Shown here piece after piece: positions 27,469-37,580 of a DNA stretch of 64,000 nucleotides. Below the pieces are notes generated by a model. It made no database searches. It worked only from the letters and a program-made list of their open reading frames with translations, and was not told the origin of the DNA. The position numbers and the translations under genes were made by a program. Numbering within the stretch: the first letter of the stretch is position 1; every line of letters begins with the position of its first letter. Origin of the DNA: CAWEFA01 sp963851385 (GTDB lineage: Bacteria > Bacteroidota > Bacteroidia > Bacteroidales > DTGW01); assembly GCA_963851385.1 (NCBI GenBank), contig CAWKPE010000015.1, positions 124,001-188,000 of the forward strand, written 5' to 3'.

Positions 27469-27956
27469 CTGTGAATTTTTTTTATAATTTTCTAAGATAA
27501 GTGTTATTTGTTAATATGCTAATAGAAAACCATTTTTCCTTTGCTAAATTAAAATAAGTGTTTATTAATAGGCAATTGGAAGTTATAAATTTTCAGTCTT
27601 GCAGTGAATTCTAGTGTTTCTTAAATATCAGGATTATTTTGGTCTTCACTTTTTGAAAACTTTTCTCTACATCCTCAAAATAGTAATGGACAGAGTTATT
27701 TTTAGCTTCTGACCTTTCCTGTGACCCCGACAGTATTATTATCGAACCAATTAATGGAGAATTTCAAGCGAATCTTTGATTTAAGAGATGTTGTATTTGT
27801 TTCGCTACTTAAAACTATTGCACTTCCTCTACGATTGAGAAAGGATTCTCACAAATTAATACTTTGTCCGCTAAAGTGTGATGAAGGTATCATAGGCATG
27901 TCCTTAACGGGAATCTATTCATCTAAAGCCTGATTAAAACTATATTGAAGTGCAGG
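27469..27956. other. Gene-free gap
   Basis: About 490 bp lie between two minus-strand genes. Short open frames on both strands (27721-27933 on plus; 20-35-codon stretches on minus) show no recognisable motif. The region could be a decayed gene, but I cannot support any feature in it. Confidence 0.4.
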
Positions 27957-30900
27957 TTATATTTTATTAATAAACTCTATTAAACTTTCCGACTGGTCTA
28001 GACCAAGTTTTTTTCTCAACCTGGATCTCTCCGTTTCAACGCTTTTAATGGTAATATTTGAAATACCAGAAATTTCCTTACTCGATAAATTCATTTTCAA
28101 GTAAGCACACAACTTTTTTTCAGCCAAACTTAAATTGGGAAACTGTTTATTTAGTTTAAGATAAAACTTCTCATGTACATTGTCAAAATAACTTTCAAAT
28201 TTTTGCCATTCTGATTGACGTTGATTATCAACTTTAAGTTTTGATATCAATGAATGAATCTCTTCACCTGTTGTTTCATTTGACTTATCAGCAATTAGTT
28301 TAAGCTCATGGGCTATTTTACTTATTAACTCGTTTTTGTTAGACATCTTAAAAACATTCAATGCAAGCTCGGCACTTTTTTTATCGATATCGGTATTCTT
28401 CCGGTCGACCAGTGCTTTTAGCTTTTCATTTTTTAAAACAATAAGCTCATTTTCAATTCGTAACTTTTCTGACTCAGCTTCTTTTCTTCTTAGTTCAAGT
28501 ATTCGGTTTTTTTCTTCCTCTTTGAGTTGTTTCCTTTTTCCTTCAAGTATCTCCAATGTTTTATGGTCGACCAATAATTCGAGCCTTTTCTTTTGCTGTT
28601 TTATTTTTAAAATTCTAAGATGAATAAAACCATAAATTAGCGCAATTGCGATTAGAATTACCAACGCATTAAACCACCATTGTTCCCAAAACGGGGGAGT
28701 AATAATAATTTGGATAGATTGAACATTATTACTCCATTTTCCCCCTGGTGTTGAAGCTTTAACTTTGAATTGGTAAGTCCCTGCCGGTAAATTTGTATAA
28801 TTTGCAATTCGGCTATTTGACTGTGCAATAATCCAATTATTATCAAAGTTCTTTAATTTGTAAGCATATTTTACTTTTTCCGGCAAATAGAAATTAGGCG
28901 TTACAAACTTAAACGTAACAGTATTTTCATTATAAGAAATTTTCAGACTTTTTGCAAAAATGATGTTCCTCATTTGCCGATGATCCTTGCCAGCTTCATT
29001 CAAAGGTTTATAGTTGATTAAAATCCCGGTTAAAGCAACAGAATCATATGAATTCTCATTAATAATGCTATCAGGATCAAATTCAATCAATCCATTTTGT
29101 GTTCCGAATAATAATTTTCCATCAGAAGTTTTGCAACAGGCAGAAGGGTTAAAAACTGGTTCAATGATTCCATCTGAAATCGGATAGGAAATAAATTCTG
29201 ATTTCTGTTTGTTAAACCGGACCAGGCCTTCATTCGTACCCATCCAAATATTGCTGTTTTTATCCTGTATCAGAGAATAAACCAGATTTCCAGTTAAATT
29301 ATCTTCAATTGAATAATTAGTGAAAGTCAAATTTTTTTTGTTCTTACTACTGAATTCTGGGGTTCTCCAAACAGGTATATTAAGCCTATTTAAGCCCCTG
29401 TTTGTCCCAAACCACATATACCCATCCCTGTCTTCTAAGATCGAAAATATGATTTCTCCTTTAATGGAAAATTTGTATTCATTTTGGAAAAATGAAATGA
29501 TTTTTTTGCTTTTAATATCCAACCTGTACAGACCATAGTATGTACCCAGCCATAAATTGTCCTGACTATCTTTGTAAATTATTAAAAAGCCACCATTAGA
29601 TAAAGTTGTATCGCTAATGATATCTTTTTGTTGAATAAAGCTGACGGAACCTGTTTTTTTATTCCTGATATTAATTCCAAAATCATTAATGATAACTATT
29701 TCATTATTCAAGTAATCGGCAAATCCCCTGATATCATTTCCGCTTAAACCATCATTGTTGTTTATGTAAGTTTTTGTAAAGCTGTGAGGATTGTAAATAC
29801 AATAGCCATTTAAAAAAGAGCCAAACTTCAGATTCCCATCTTCAGACTGATAGATGGCAAGAATATTGTTAAACCCTTCTTTCAAACTCATGTGATTGAA
29901 CGAATTCGACCCTGTCTGTCTGTAATTAAGTCCACCGCCATCAGTTCCTATCCAAAGCGTTTTTTGATCGTCCTCTAAAACGGCTGTTACATTATTATTT
30001 GTAATCGACCCATTTTGTAATGGAATGTGCGTATGCCACTGAAACGCATTGTTTCTGTTATTGTTAGTTAAGTTCAGGCCTCCTTTAAATGTGCCGACCC
30101 ATATGTTTTGGTCAGCATCTTCGAAAATTGAGCGGATTGCATTTGATGATATGGAATAATTATTGAGCAGATTATTCTCAATCTTCTGCATTTTCTTGTC
30201 TATTGGATCGAATATCATTGCACCATCGCCATCAGTACCTACCCATATTTTGCCAGATTTATCCATTAAAACAGAAACAGCCAGTTGATGAGCCCTCGAA
30301 AAATTCTTCAACTGGGAAAATTTGTTGTAGTTTTTTATTTAATACCACCACACCATTGCCATAGGTCGCAATCCAATAATTGTTGTAATTATCAAGGCTT
30401 ATTGACCTTATGGATTTATTCAGCAAACCTTTTTTACAGCAATTTGAAATCTTATTAAGCTCCTTCAATGTCATTGAATCTCTTTGAAGTAAGAGGATAC
30501 CGTCAGCTTCTGTCCCTATCCATATGTCACCAGTTGTATTTTCAAAGAGGCTCCTGACAATTGTATTGCTGAATTTTCCAAGATCAACTTTCAGGAACTT
30601 ATTTTCATCGTTCGAAAATTTATATAATCCGCCTATTGTTCCAACCCAAAGCATACCTCTCCGATCCTGCAGAATTGAAAACACAATATAATAAACCCCA
30701 TCAAACAAAAATTTTCTAAATGAATCCGTCTCCCTTTCATACAGATTAATTCCGGAGCTTGCACCAATCCATAATCTTTTCTGGTTGTCTTCGTACAGAA
30801 ATTTAATTTCATTGTTCATCAAAGAAGTGCTATCTCCGGGAATATTATAATAGGAAACCATTTCATATCCATCATACCTGTTTAATCCATATGCTGTTCC

Positions 30901-31095
30901 AATCCAGATAAATCCCTGGTAATCCTGACAGACAGAGTTAATTGTTAAATTAGAGAGGCCCTGCTTTAAGCCGATCTGTTTAAATTTTAATTCGTGAAAA
31001 CTATTTGCTGCAAATAACTGAAGCGAAAGCAATAAGAACGAGATTAAGAATATTCTAATACAAAAACAATGTTTAGAAAAAATAATTGTTCTCAT
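27957..31095 (-). pseudogene. Reg_prop / Y_Y_Y sensor with LuxR-type HTH, one frameshift
   Basis: Starting at 31095, the minus strand encodes a signal sequence and many Reg_prop repeats (WIGTAYGLNRYDG, LWIGASSGINLYER, IWVGTDGDGAMIFDP and about ten more) forming two periplasmic propellers. A Y_Y_Y domain (YAYKLKNFDNNWI), one membrane helix (WWFNALVILIAIALIYGFIH), a coiled coil and a C-terminal LuxR helix-turn-helix (LSSKEISGISNITIKSVETE) follow. There is no histidine kinase or receiver domain, so it would be a one-component membrane-bound regulator. The frame breaks near 30305 (TTTTCCC on the minus strand); dropping one base joins the halves into about 1040 residues. It diverges from a GH12 gene, its likely target. 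Confidence 0.82.
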
Positions 31096-31269
31096 TTTTA
31101 TTTAAATAATAAAGCCGGTGATCATTTTGATATATAATATTTTCAAAAATAGTCGCTTTTTGAGACCACAGGTTAGAAAAAGGAATAATTTATAAAACAA
31201 ATTACGATTTCTGTATATTAACCCTCCCATTGCCGCAATAGCCTCACTTGTTTGAAAAACCACCTTTAG

Positions 31270-31318
31270 TTTGTTGTGGTTTTGTATGGCATAGTTTTGT
31301 AATTTGTTGTGGTTTTGT
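31270..31318. promoter_or_regulatory. Direct repeats with 33-bp period in a divergent promoter region
   Basis: TTTGTTGTGGTTTTGT occurs at 31270-31285 and again at 31303-31318, start-to-start 33 bp (about three helical turns), with an extra GTTTTGT between them. The repeats lie between the divergent regulator (start 31095) and the GH12 gene (start 31422). A pair of binding sites for the regulator is one possibility. The sequence lies in a weak minus-strand ORF (31102-31326) that I do not regard as a gene. Confidence 0.45.
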
Positions 31319-31421
31319 CGAGGCATTTAATCATTACACAATACCAATTTAAGTTTATCTTCACTTTAATAATTAATATTAACTAATTTTTTATTTATTA
31401 ACTAATTAAAATTTATCTTTT

Positions 31422-32168
31422 ATGAAAAAATTATTAATTGTGATTGCAATTGCTAGTGCAATTGTGTCTTGTTCAAAAGAGAAAACTGAAGCTCCGGCAT
31501 CAGTTAGCACTTTAAAAGCTAGTTGTGTACAAACCAATATCACAAGTGGCAATTATTATTATAATCTTAATCCATGGAATGGAGGAACTTATTGTATTTG
31601 GTTGAACAATATTAATTCATGGGGCTGCAATGCAAACCAAAATGGTTCAAGCATTTGCGGATATCCATCAATGGTACACGGATGCCATTGGGGAAATTGT
31701 TCTGCTAATTGGACACCACAACAAGAAAACGCTACTGGTTCAGTAAAAACCTGGTTTTCTCAGTCATCAACAGGCAGTGCGTGGGATGCAGCTTATGATA
31801 TTTGGTATGATTACTCTGCATATCCTGGTAATCGCGCAGCAACTTATGAATTAATGATATGGTTAAACTATACAGGTACGCAACCTATTGCATCAAGTTA
31901 TACCTCTGCTGGTGTTGCTGTACCTTATGCTTCTAACGTAAGTATTGCCGGCAATACTTACAATATTTACCAAAGAGGCAATACTTTTAGCTTCCTTCTT
32001 ACAAACAAGCAAGGCTGGGTAAGCACAATGTTAAAACCAATATCTGATTATTGCGTTTCTAAAGGTTGGTTCGGTAATACGGCTTACTTAACTTCTGTTC
32101 AGGCCGGATGGGAAATTATTAAGGGCGGTACGTATACAACTTATTCATATGGCGTAGCTGGAATATAA
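31422..32168 (+). CDS. Glycoside hydrolase family 12-like lipoprotein (endoglucanase/xyloglucanase)
   Basis: A 248-residue lipoprotein; lipobox IVSC gives a lipid-anchored Cys at residue 17. The body resembles GH12 jelly-roll enzymes: YELMIWLNYTGTQPI carries the presumed nucleophile Glu (residue 143) and AGWEIIKGG the presumed acid/base Glu (residue 231). Aromatic residues along the strands (WNGGTYCIWLNN, AAYDIWYDY) would line a glucan-binding cleft. Six Cys near residues 58-95 could form disulfides. The likely role is surface endo-cleavage of beta-1,4-glucan or xyloglucan, consistent with the GH3 enzyme elsewhere in the window. The family call is from remembered motifs. Confidence 0.75.
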   Translation: MKKLLIVIAIASAIVSCSKEKTEAPASVSTLKASCVQTNITSGNYYYNLNPWNGGTYCIWLNNINSWGCNANQNGSSICGYPSMVHGCHWGNCSANWTPQQENATGSVKTWFSQSSTGSAWDAAYDIWYDYSAYPGNRAATYELMIWLNYTGTQPIASSYTSAGVAVPYASNVSIAGNTYNIYQRGNTFSFLLTNKQGWVSTMLKPISDYCVSKGWFGNTAYLTSVQAGWEIIKGGTYTTYSYGVAGI

Positions 32169-32218
32169 AATCAATAATCATTTTTTGAGAAAAAGCTGAC
32201 TGAAAAAGTCGCCGGCAA

Positions 32219-32256
32219 AACCGGGGTGCAACTGCAAGTTTCACCCCGGTTAATTT
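32219..32256 (+). terminator. Terminator after the GH12 gene
   Basis: A perfect 10-bp stem, AACCGGGGTG (32219-32228) with CACCCCGGTT (32242-32251), is followed by AATTTG. It is GC-rich against an AT-rich background and lies 50 bp after the stop codon; the T-tract is short. Confidence 0.65.
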
Positions 32257-32368
32257 GTACTGAAAAGCATTTGAAATTCCACATATAAATAACGAAAGTT
32301 GAAAATACTACTCCCCCAAAAAGTAAGTTGTAAATTTGGTGAGGGCTTAAACGAAATTATAAAATGCA

Positions 32369-32764
32369 ATGAAACGAATAGTAACTATTTTTATAGTGGC
32401 CTTGCTAATTACGAGCACTGGTTGTATGAAAAAAAAAGCTGAAATTACCTTTAAAAACATTGAACATGATTTTGGGATTATTAAGCAAGGCGAAAAATGT
32501 ATGTTCAAATTTGAATTTAAAAATACTGGCCGCAACAGCCTTAAAATAAGCAAAGTAGAAGCTTCATGCTTTTGCACTACTCCCGAATGGCCACATAAAG
32601 CCATAGGCACAAATGATACCGGGCATATTAAAGTCGAATATAACAGTATGATCCTTGGTAAATTTGATAAATCTGTTTTGGTAAATACAAATGCTGGTGA
32701 ATCACCAGTTGAACTTAAAATTAAAGGAGTTGTAGTTGTTGAAAATGATACATTAAAAAAGTAA
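32369..32764 (+). CDS. DUF1573-domain lipoprotein
   Basis: A 131-residue protein with a lipoprotein signal (IVALLITSTGC, lipid Cys at residue 19). The mature part is one DUF1573 Ig/ASPM-like domain: ITFKNIEHDFGIIKQGE, FKFEFKNTGRNSLKISKVEA, the pair CFC in ASCFCTTPEWP and a closing beta strand ELKIKGVV. These small domains are very common in Bacteroidetes envelopes, and their function is unknown. The gene lies between GH12 and a DUF2225-like gene, all on the plus strand. Confidence 0.85.
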   Translation: MKRIVTIFIVALLITSTGCMKKKAEITFKNIEHDFGIIKQGEKCMFKFEFKNTGRNSLKISKVEASCFCTTPEWPHKAIGTNDTGHIKVEYNSMILGKFDKSVLVNTNAGESPVELKIKGVVVVENDTLKK

Positions 32765-32869
32765 AAGTTGCCTGTCCGTTATTGCAAAGGAGGGAAACTT
32801 CTGATTAAAAACCAGGCTCCATCGAAATTTATCGATTATAGTTTTTTAAATTTTAAATAAGAGTTCATT

Positions 32870-33625
32870 ATGAAAAAAATATTTTTTACAATTATCGTTG
32901 TTCTGTTTATAACAAATACGGTTCACGCAACAACTGTTGAAATATCAGACCATATTTGTCCAATATGTAAAACGAAAAACTCCTTCAAACATATAATGAG
33001 CAGTGTCCGCTCTCAATATGATTTGCACCAGTTCATAAAATGGGAATATTCCCAAACATGGAATATTAATTGCTGCTTGCATTGCTTTTATGCAACATTT
33101 AATGATGATTTTGACAGCATTCCTCTGAATAAGATTGACAATGTAAGAGCATATTTAAAAACAGTTAAATTTGACCAAAAATACAAGGATTATGAAGATA
33201 TTCCGGCTTCAAAGAAACTTGAAATTGCAGAAAATGTTTACAGGATTTGGGGCAAGGACTATAATTTTTGGTGCAGCTTTTATAGGGTTATTGCATATCA
33301 TTACGATATTGAGGGGCAAAAGAATTTAGCATTTAAAGCAAGGTTTAAGACATTATTATATGCCCATCTTTTATTGGCTGATAAAAGGAATAAAGGTAAA
33401 GAGAAAGAATTGCTTTACATTATTGCAACTATGAATTATTTTACAGGACAGGAAAAAAATGCATTAATGTATTTGAATAAAGCAGAAAAATATAAATTTG
33501 AAAATCCTGATGTACAACAAGAATATTGGGAAGCTATAGATAAAACACTTACAAACTTTATAACAAGTTACCCGGACTTTATAGAGGAGAACAAAAGGAC
33601 TGGAAGAATAAAGGATAATTTATAG
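32870..33625 (+). CDS. Exported DUF2225-like zinc-ribbon protein
   Basis: A 251-residue protein with a signal peptide (IIVVLFITNTVHA). A metal-binding pair CPICKTKNSF (about residue 30) is matched by NCCLHCFYATFNDDF (about residue 68), the Cys arrangement of DUF2225 proteins; the C-terminal half is helical and TPR-like (AFKARFKTLLYAHLLL, NALMYLNKAEKYKF). DUF2225 proteins are usually cytoplasmic, so the signal peptide is unusual. The function is unknown. Confidence 0.7.
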   Translation: MKKIFFTIIVVLFITNTVHATTVEISDHICPICKTKNSFKHIMSSVRSQYDLHQFIKWEYSQTWNINCCLHCFYATFNDDFDSIPLNKIDNVRAYLKTVKFDQKYKDYEDIPASKKLEIAENVYRIWGKDYNFWCSFYRVIAYHYDIEGQKNLAFKARFKTLLYAHLLLADKRNKGKEKELLYIIATMNYFTGQEKNALMYLNKAEKYKFENPDVQQEYWEAIDKTLTNFITSYPDFIEENKRTGRIKDNL

Positions 33626-33635
33626 AATGAAGAAG

Positions 33636-33669
33636 CTGCTTTAAAAAGTAAATTAAGCAGACTTTTTTA
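33636..33669 (+). terminator. Weak terminator candidate after the DUF2225-like gene
   Basis: CTGCTT (33636-33641) and AAGCAG (33655-33660) can pair across a 13-nt loop and are followed by ACTTTTTTAT. The short stem makes this tentative. Confidence 0.35.
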
Positions 33670-33894
33670 TATAGATTGGATATTATAGAATGAGTATTAA
33701 GCATAAATTACTTGCGAAAAATACAAAAATTTGCCGAGGTAATTATCTTTATTTGCAAATCAAAATTTTATTTTATTATTTTGTGCTTCTTGATAATGAA
33801 TATCCACTCATTTTGACAAAATCAGAATAATGCCTTAATTTATATTTCTTACTTAATTAAAATATAGTGCTTACCAATACAATAGCTGATTAGA

Positions 33895-36030
33895 TTGAAA
33901 AACATTTTCTTCTTATTTTTTTTCATATCTCTTTCCAGAGGAATTTGGTCCCAAATTAATACGGACGGTATACCTTATAGTTTCTCTGATAAACTTCCAT
34001 CGGTTGCAAAATTCGTTAAAATGCCTGACTTCGATCCCGGTTTGCTGATCAAAGAAGATAATGAACAGCAATTAAAGGGCAACAAGAGTTTCCGGTTTGC
34101 AAAAGAATTTAATATCGATTTAACACCAGATAATGCTGGAGAATGGACGAATACAGATGGAGGCCAGGCATGGAGAATTGGTATCCAATCTCATAATGCA
34201 CATTCCCTTTACCTGACTTTTGGGTTGTTCCGTCTTGAACCAGGTGTCAAGTTGTTCGTTTATACCCCTGGTTACGCTGAATTTAGAGGAGCATTCACAA
34301 AAAAAAACAATAATAATTTTAATATTCTATCAATAGCTCCATTGCCTGGCGACGAGCTAATTGTTGAACTTGATATTCCAAAAGGGACATCAGAATTTGG
34401 TATATTGCATGTAACAAAAGTATTTCACGATTATCGGAATGCATTTGGTAAAAAAATAACTAATAACTTAAAGGACTCTTATGATGAAGATAGCTGCTTT
34501 GTAAATATAAACTGTCCGGCAGGGGCATATTGGCAAACGGAGAAAAAAGCCATCTGCAAATTGATTGCAGGCTCTGAATTATGCACAGGTACCCTAATTG
34601 CCAATACATTGGGTGATAAAACACCATATTTTTTAACAGCATACCATTGCATCAGCGATACTGGTGTTGCCGCAGGAGCAATGGTAGTTTTTAATTTTGA
34701 ACAGCCCTACTGTGGTGCAACAGTTGATACTCAGGTTCAAATCCTGTCCGGGGCGTCTCTTATTGCTACTACCGATCACAAACTTGATTTTACATTACTT
34801 AAGCTCAATGAAATACCTCCTCTATCCTACAAACCCTATTATGCCGGATGGGACATCAGCACTTTTCCTCCTCAGGGAGTGGCATGCATTCATCATCCTC
34901 TTGATTTAGGAAAGAAAATTTCAATTGCAAACAATTCTCTTGTTACCGAAGATTTTGGTCAAAATTTTGATTCACTTTCCACCTGGAAGGTTTCTCACTG
35001 GGATGTAGGGACTACTTCCCGCGGATCATCAGGTTCGCCAATATTTAATCCCCAACACCGGATAGTGGGTACCCTTACAGGAGGTGAGGCTGATTGTGGT
35101 AATCCTGTTAATGATTATTTTACAAAATTTTATTTATCGTGGCAATATTATCCAGATAAAAATAACCAGCTTAAAGCCTGGCTTGACCCTGAGAACAGTG
35201 GATTGTCCAAAATGGATGGATATGATCCTTATGGCTTTAATATGGAATTTTGCGATACAACGTGGAATATTTTTAACGGGGAAAAGTTGGAATTAAGCAG
35301 CCTGGGATTAAATTGGGGGTGGATATCGGGCCATAATTCGTCGTCGTTTAGCCAATTTGCTGAAAAGTTTTATTCACCTGTGCCACTAAAAATTTTTGGA
35401 ATTTCGTTAAATGTGGCTAAAGCATATTATTCACAACAATTGTCAAATATTTCAGTTAAAATATGGGAAGGTACTTCTTTGCCATCAAAGGAGATATATT
35501 CAAAAATAGTATTCTTAAAAAACATTCAACCAAATGCGGTTAATTTTATAAGTTTCGATTCAGTGATAAATGTTCCGGGTGACTTTTTTATTGGTTATTC
35601 CATAAATTATTCTTTACCAGGTGATAGTTTTGCTGTTTATCATGCTGCGAATAGGAACAGAGGCCCATCAACGATGTACGTATTTAATGGAGACTGGCAT
35701 AGCATTGATGATTTAACATCGCCTGCAATGTTTACTTCACTTGGAATCAAAGCCATTGAATGTTACGGGAAATCCCATGTGCCCGAGGTAATAAACGCTA
35801 TAGCGTATCCCAACCCTTGCAAAAATTATGTTAATATCAGAATCTCAGATGGAATAACAGTAAACGGGGTTGTTTGCTTCGATATGATAGGAAAGGTTGT
35901 ACCAATTACGTATCAATGTTCCGATGGAAATATTTTGGTAAATTTCAATTTACCTTCGGGTATTTATTTCATAAAGGTAATGACTAAAGCCGGTATTTTA
36001 ATTTTACGAATTATGGAAATTCATAATTAA
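33895..36030 (+). CDS. Trypsin-like serine protease with T9SS sorting domain
   Basis: A 711-residue secreted protein read from a TTG start (no nearby ATG fits; the signal peptide IFFLFFFISLSRGIWSQ follows at once). An N-terminal prodomain spans about residues 30-200. The chymotrypsin-fold triad is His in FLTAYHCISD (about 250), Asp in KLDFTLLKL (about 297) and Ser in SRGSSGSPIFNP (about 378), close to lysyl-endopeptidase-type enzymes. A galactose-binding-like domain follows. The last 75 residues (AYPNPCKNYVNIRIS ... LPSGIYFIKVMTKAG) are a type A T9SS C-terminal sorting domain, so the enzyme should be secreted across or anchored at the outer membrane. Confidence 0.88.
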   Translation: MKNIFFLFFFISLSRGIWSQINTDGIPYSFSDKLPSVAKFVKMPDFDPGLLIKEDNEQQLKGNKSFRFAKEFNIDLTPDNAGEWTNTDGGQAWRIGIQSHNAHSLYLTFGLFRLEPGVKLFVYTPGYAEFRGAFTKKNNNNFNILSIAPLPGDELIVELDIPKGTSEFGILHVTKVFHDYRNAFGKKITNNLKDSYDEDSCFVNINCPAGAYWQTEKKAICKLIAGSELCTGTLIANTLGDKTPYFLTAYHCISDTGVAAGAMVVFNFEQPYCGATVDTQVQILSGASLIATTDHKLDFTLLKLNEIPPLSYKPYYAGWDISTFPPQGVACIHHPLDLGKKISIANNSLVTEDFGQNFDSLSTWKVSHWDVGTTSRGSSGSPIFNPQHRIVGTLTGGEADCGNPVNDYFTKFYLSWQYYPDKNNQLKAWLDPENSGLSKMDGYDPYGFNMEFCDTTWNIFNGEKLELSSLGLNWGWISGHNSSSFSQFAEKFYSPVPLKIFGISLNVAKAYYSQQLSNISVKIWEGTSLPSKEIYSKIVFLKNIQPNAVNFISFDSVINVPGDFFIGYSINYSLPGDSFAVYHAANRNRGPSTMYVFNGDWHSIDDLTSPAMFTSLGIKAIECYGKSHVPEVINAIAYPNPCKNYVNIRISDGITVNGVVCFDMIGKVVPITYQCSDGNILVNFNLPSGIYFIKVMTKAGILILRIMEIHN

Positions 36031-36047
36031 GGCATTATAATTTGATA

Positions 36048-36797
36048 GGCATTGTTAATAAAGTATAGCTAAATCATTATTCCATTTAAACATCAACAAT
36101 TTTATTGAATAAATCAACATATGTTTTGCTTTTGTATAGCATTTTGTTTTTCTTCTTAATCTGGCCAAAAAATGTCTAAAAAGACTATTATAGCCTTCTA
36201 CTGTATATGTTTCTGCCTTTGTCTGAACTAATTGTTCTTCCGGAACAAATTCATTATAAGCTTTCCAATAGTCAGCACAAACTATCCCTTTGGAAAATTC
36301 TTCAATTTTTTCCCAGAGCCTTTTTCCAGTTTCGGTTCCTCTTGTGCCAATTTCACAATTGACGAACCTATGCCCATTTCTATCAACAGCAATCCATATC
36401 CAGCAGTAGTTTTTTTTGAACCAATATATGTATGCATCTCATCCAATTCTATTACATCAATATCTCCAGGATTTCTAAATTCATCCAACTTTTCTCCAAA
36501 GGACTTTATCCAATTAAAAACAGCAACATGGCTCACATTTAAGTATCTTCCTATTGATCTAAAACCTAAGCCTTCTAAATATAAAACTAAGGCATTTCTT
36601 TTAAGGTCATTCGGCTTTCCTAATTGCCCTACAGTAAATCGATGCTTGCAATCTTTACACAGAAACCTTTGTTTTGATTTAACTATACCATCTTTACGAA
36701 AATTCTTGCTTTTACATTTTGGGCAGCTATCTATAATCATTTTATATAGTTTTATAACTGCACAAATATAATAAAACTATACTAAATTAACAAAGCC
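36048..36797 (-). mobile_element. IS1-family insertion sequence, about 750 bp
   Basis: Imperfect terminal inverted repeats of about 23 bp start GGCATTGTTAATAAAGTATA (36048 on plus) and GGCTTTGTTAATTTAGTATA (from 36797 on minus). They bracket one minus-strand transposase gene; the size is typical of IS1. No obvious 8-9-bp target duplication is visible. It sits immediately beside a decayed Tn3-type transposase fragment (36798-37088), which it probably interrupted. Confidence 0.8.
36055..36740 (-). CDS. IS1-family transposase, joined by a -1 shift in an A8 run
   Basis: The first frame (36740 down to about 36410) encodes an N-terminal zinc ribbon (CPKCKSKNFRKDG, CKDCKHRF), an HTH (FRSIGRYLNVSHVAVFNWI) and the first catalytic Asp (IELDEMHTYIG). 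At eight consecutive A residues (minus strand; T's at 36410-36417) a -1 shift continues into NYCWIWIAVDRNGHRF, CADYWKAYNEF and YTVEGYNSLFRHFLARL, supplying the other catalytic residues, and stops at 36055. The total is about 228 residues, the size expected for Bacteroidetes IS1 proteins. Without the shift, translation ends at 36282. IS1 elements are known to use programmed -1 shifting on A-rich sites, but an indel error cannot be excluded. Confidence 0.82.
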
Positions 36798-37088
36798 TAG
36801 TTTCAGGTTTTCTGAATTCAAGACCAATTTCATTTATCCCATCCAAGAAAAAGTAAGATGAATACTCTTCTTTTTTAATGAAAGGAGGTAAATCGAATGA
36901 TTTTATTTCGTTTTCCTGAAAAAGTTGTATCCGTGACATAAACTATTTGATTAGGAATGGAGTATATTTTTCTAAATCTCTGTCAGATAATGTGTAATAT
37001 TTTGCAATTTCCCATTTAGTGATATTTGGCGTATTTGAGTGAATTCACGCCTTTGTTCATCTGTTAAAAGTATTTAAGGACTAGCCAT
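36798..37088 (-). pseudogene. Decayed Tn3-type transposase N-termini (DUF4158-like)
   Basis: Two adjoining minus-strand fragments are visible. From 37088: MASP, a stop, LLTDEQRREFTQ, a frameshift, then PNITKWEIAKYYTLSDRDLE and a stop near 36945. From 36939: MSRIQLFQENEIKSFDLPPF and FIKKEEYSSYFFLDGINEIG, running into the IS1 end at 36798. Both resemble the N-terminal DUF4158 region of Tn3-family transposases, but two different versions lie in tandem. Stops and frameshifts show real decay, and the rest of the gene is gone. Confidence 0.55.
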
Positions 37089-37580
37089 AGCAACCTCATA
37101 ATTATTTAGATTGATTTATTAACTCTTTTACTGTCAAATACAAAAGATAGTACAAAAATACACAAGTTGATGCAAAAATTTACAAGAGAAGATGCAAAAT
37201 AATCATTACGAGTTGTTTTTACAAAAAGTCTTTTAGAACTTATTCTTTATATTTGGATCAAAAAGGATATTTAAGAGATTTTTTCATTTATAATATAGGA
37301 AAAATGACCATTTTTCTATATTATAAATATATGCGGGTTGATTTAACTATCAGGTCATAATCAATTATAAAAGATACTATTATAATATTCTAAAATGAAT
37401 AGTAAATTTTTATGAGTTGATTTCTTATTGATATTGTCTAATACAAAAATAAATTATTGAACCTTCCAAATAAAAATTTATTTCTATTAATCATTGTTTC
37501 AAAATCAAAAAGATTATAATCAATAAAATATTTTATAACTTTACAATAATAAGCTCATTATCAATCAATAAATAATTATT
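37089..37580. other. Gene-free AT-rich gap
   Basis: About 490 bp between the Tn3 remnant and the GldM-like gene. It is very AT-rich, with no ORF above noise, no terminator hairpin and no repeat that I can name. It may contain further decayed transposon sequence and the promoter of the next gene. Confidence 0.45.

Noticed and set aside
27721..27933. Plus-strand open frame of 70 codons in the gap after the HEESH-motif protein gene
   Set aside because: No start context, signal sequence or family motif; frames on the other strand look equally plausible as decayed sequence.
31102..31326. Minus-strand open frame of 74 codons upstream of the regulator
   Set aside because: Its first part is made of the 33-bp-period direct repeats (repeated QNHNKL), so it is better explained as regulatory repeat sequence.
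36232..36771. Plus-strand open frame of 179 codons
   Set aside because: It is antisense to the IS1 transposase gene, whose zinc ribbon, HTH and catalytic motifs are clear on the minus strand.
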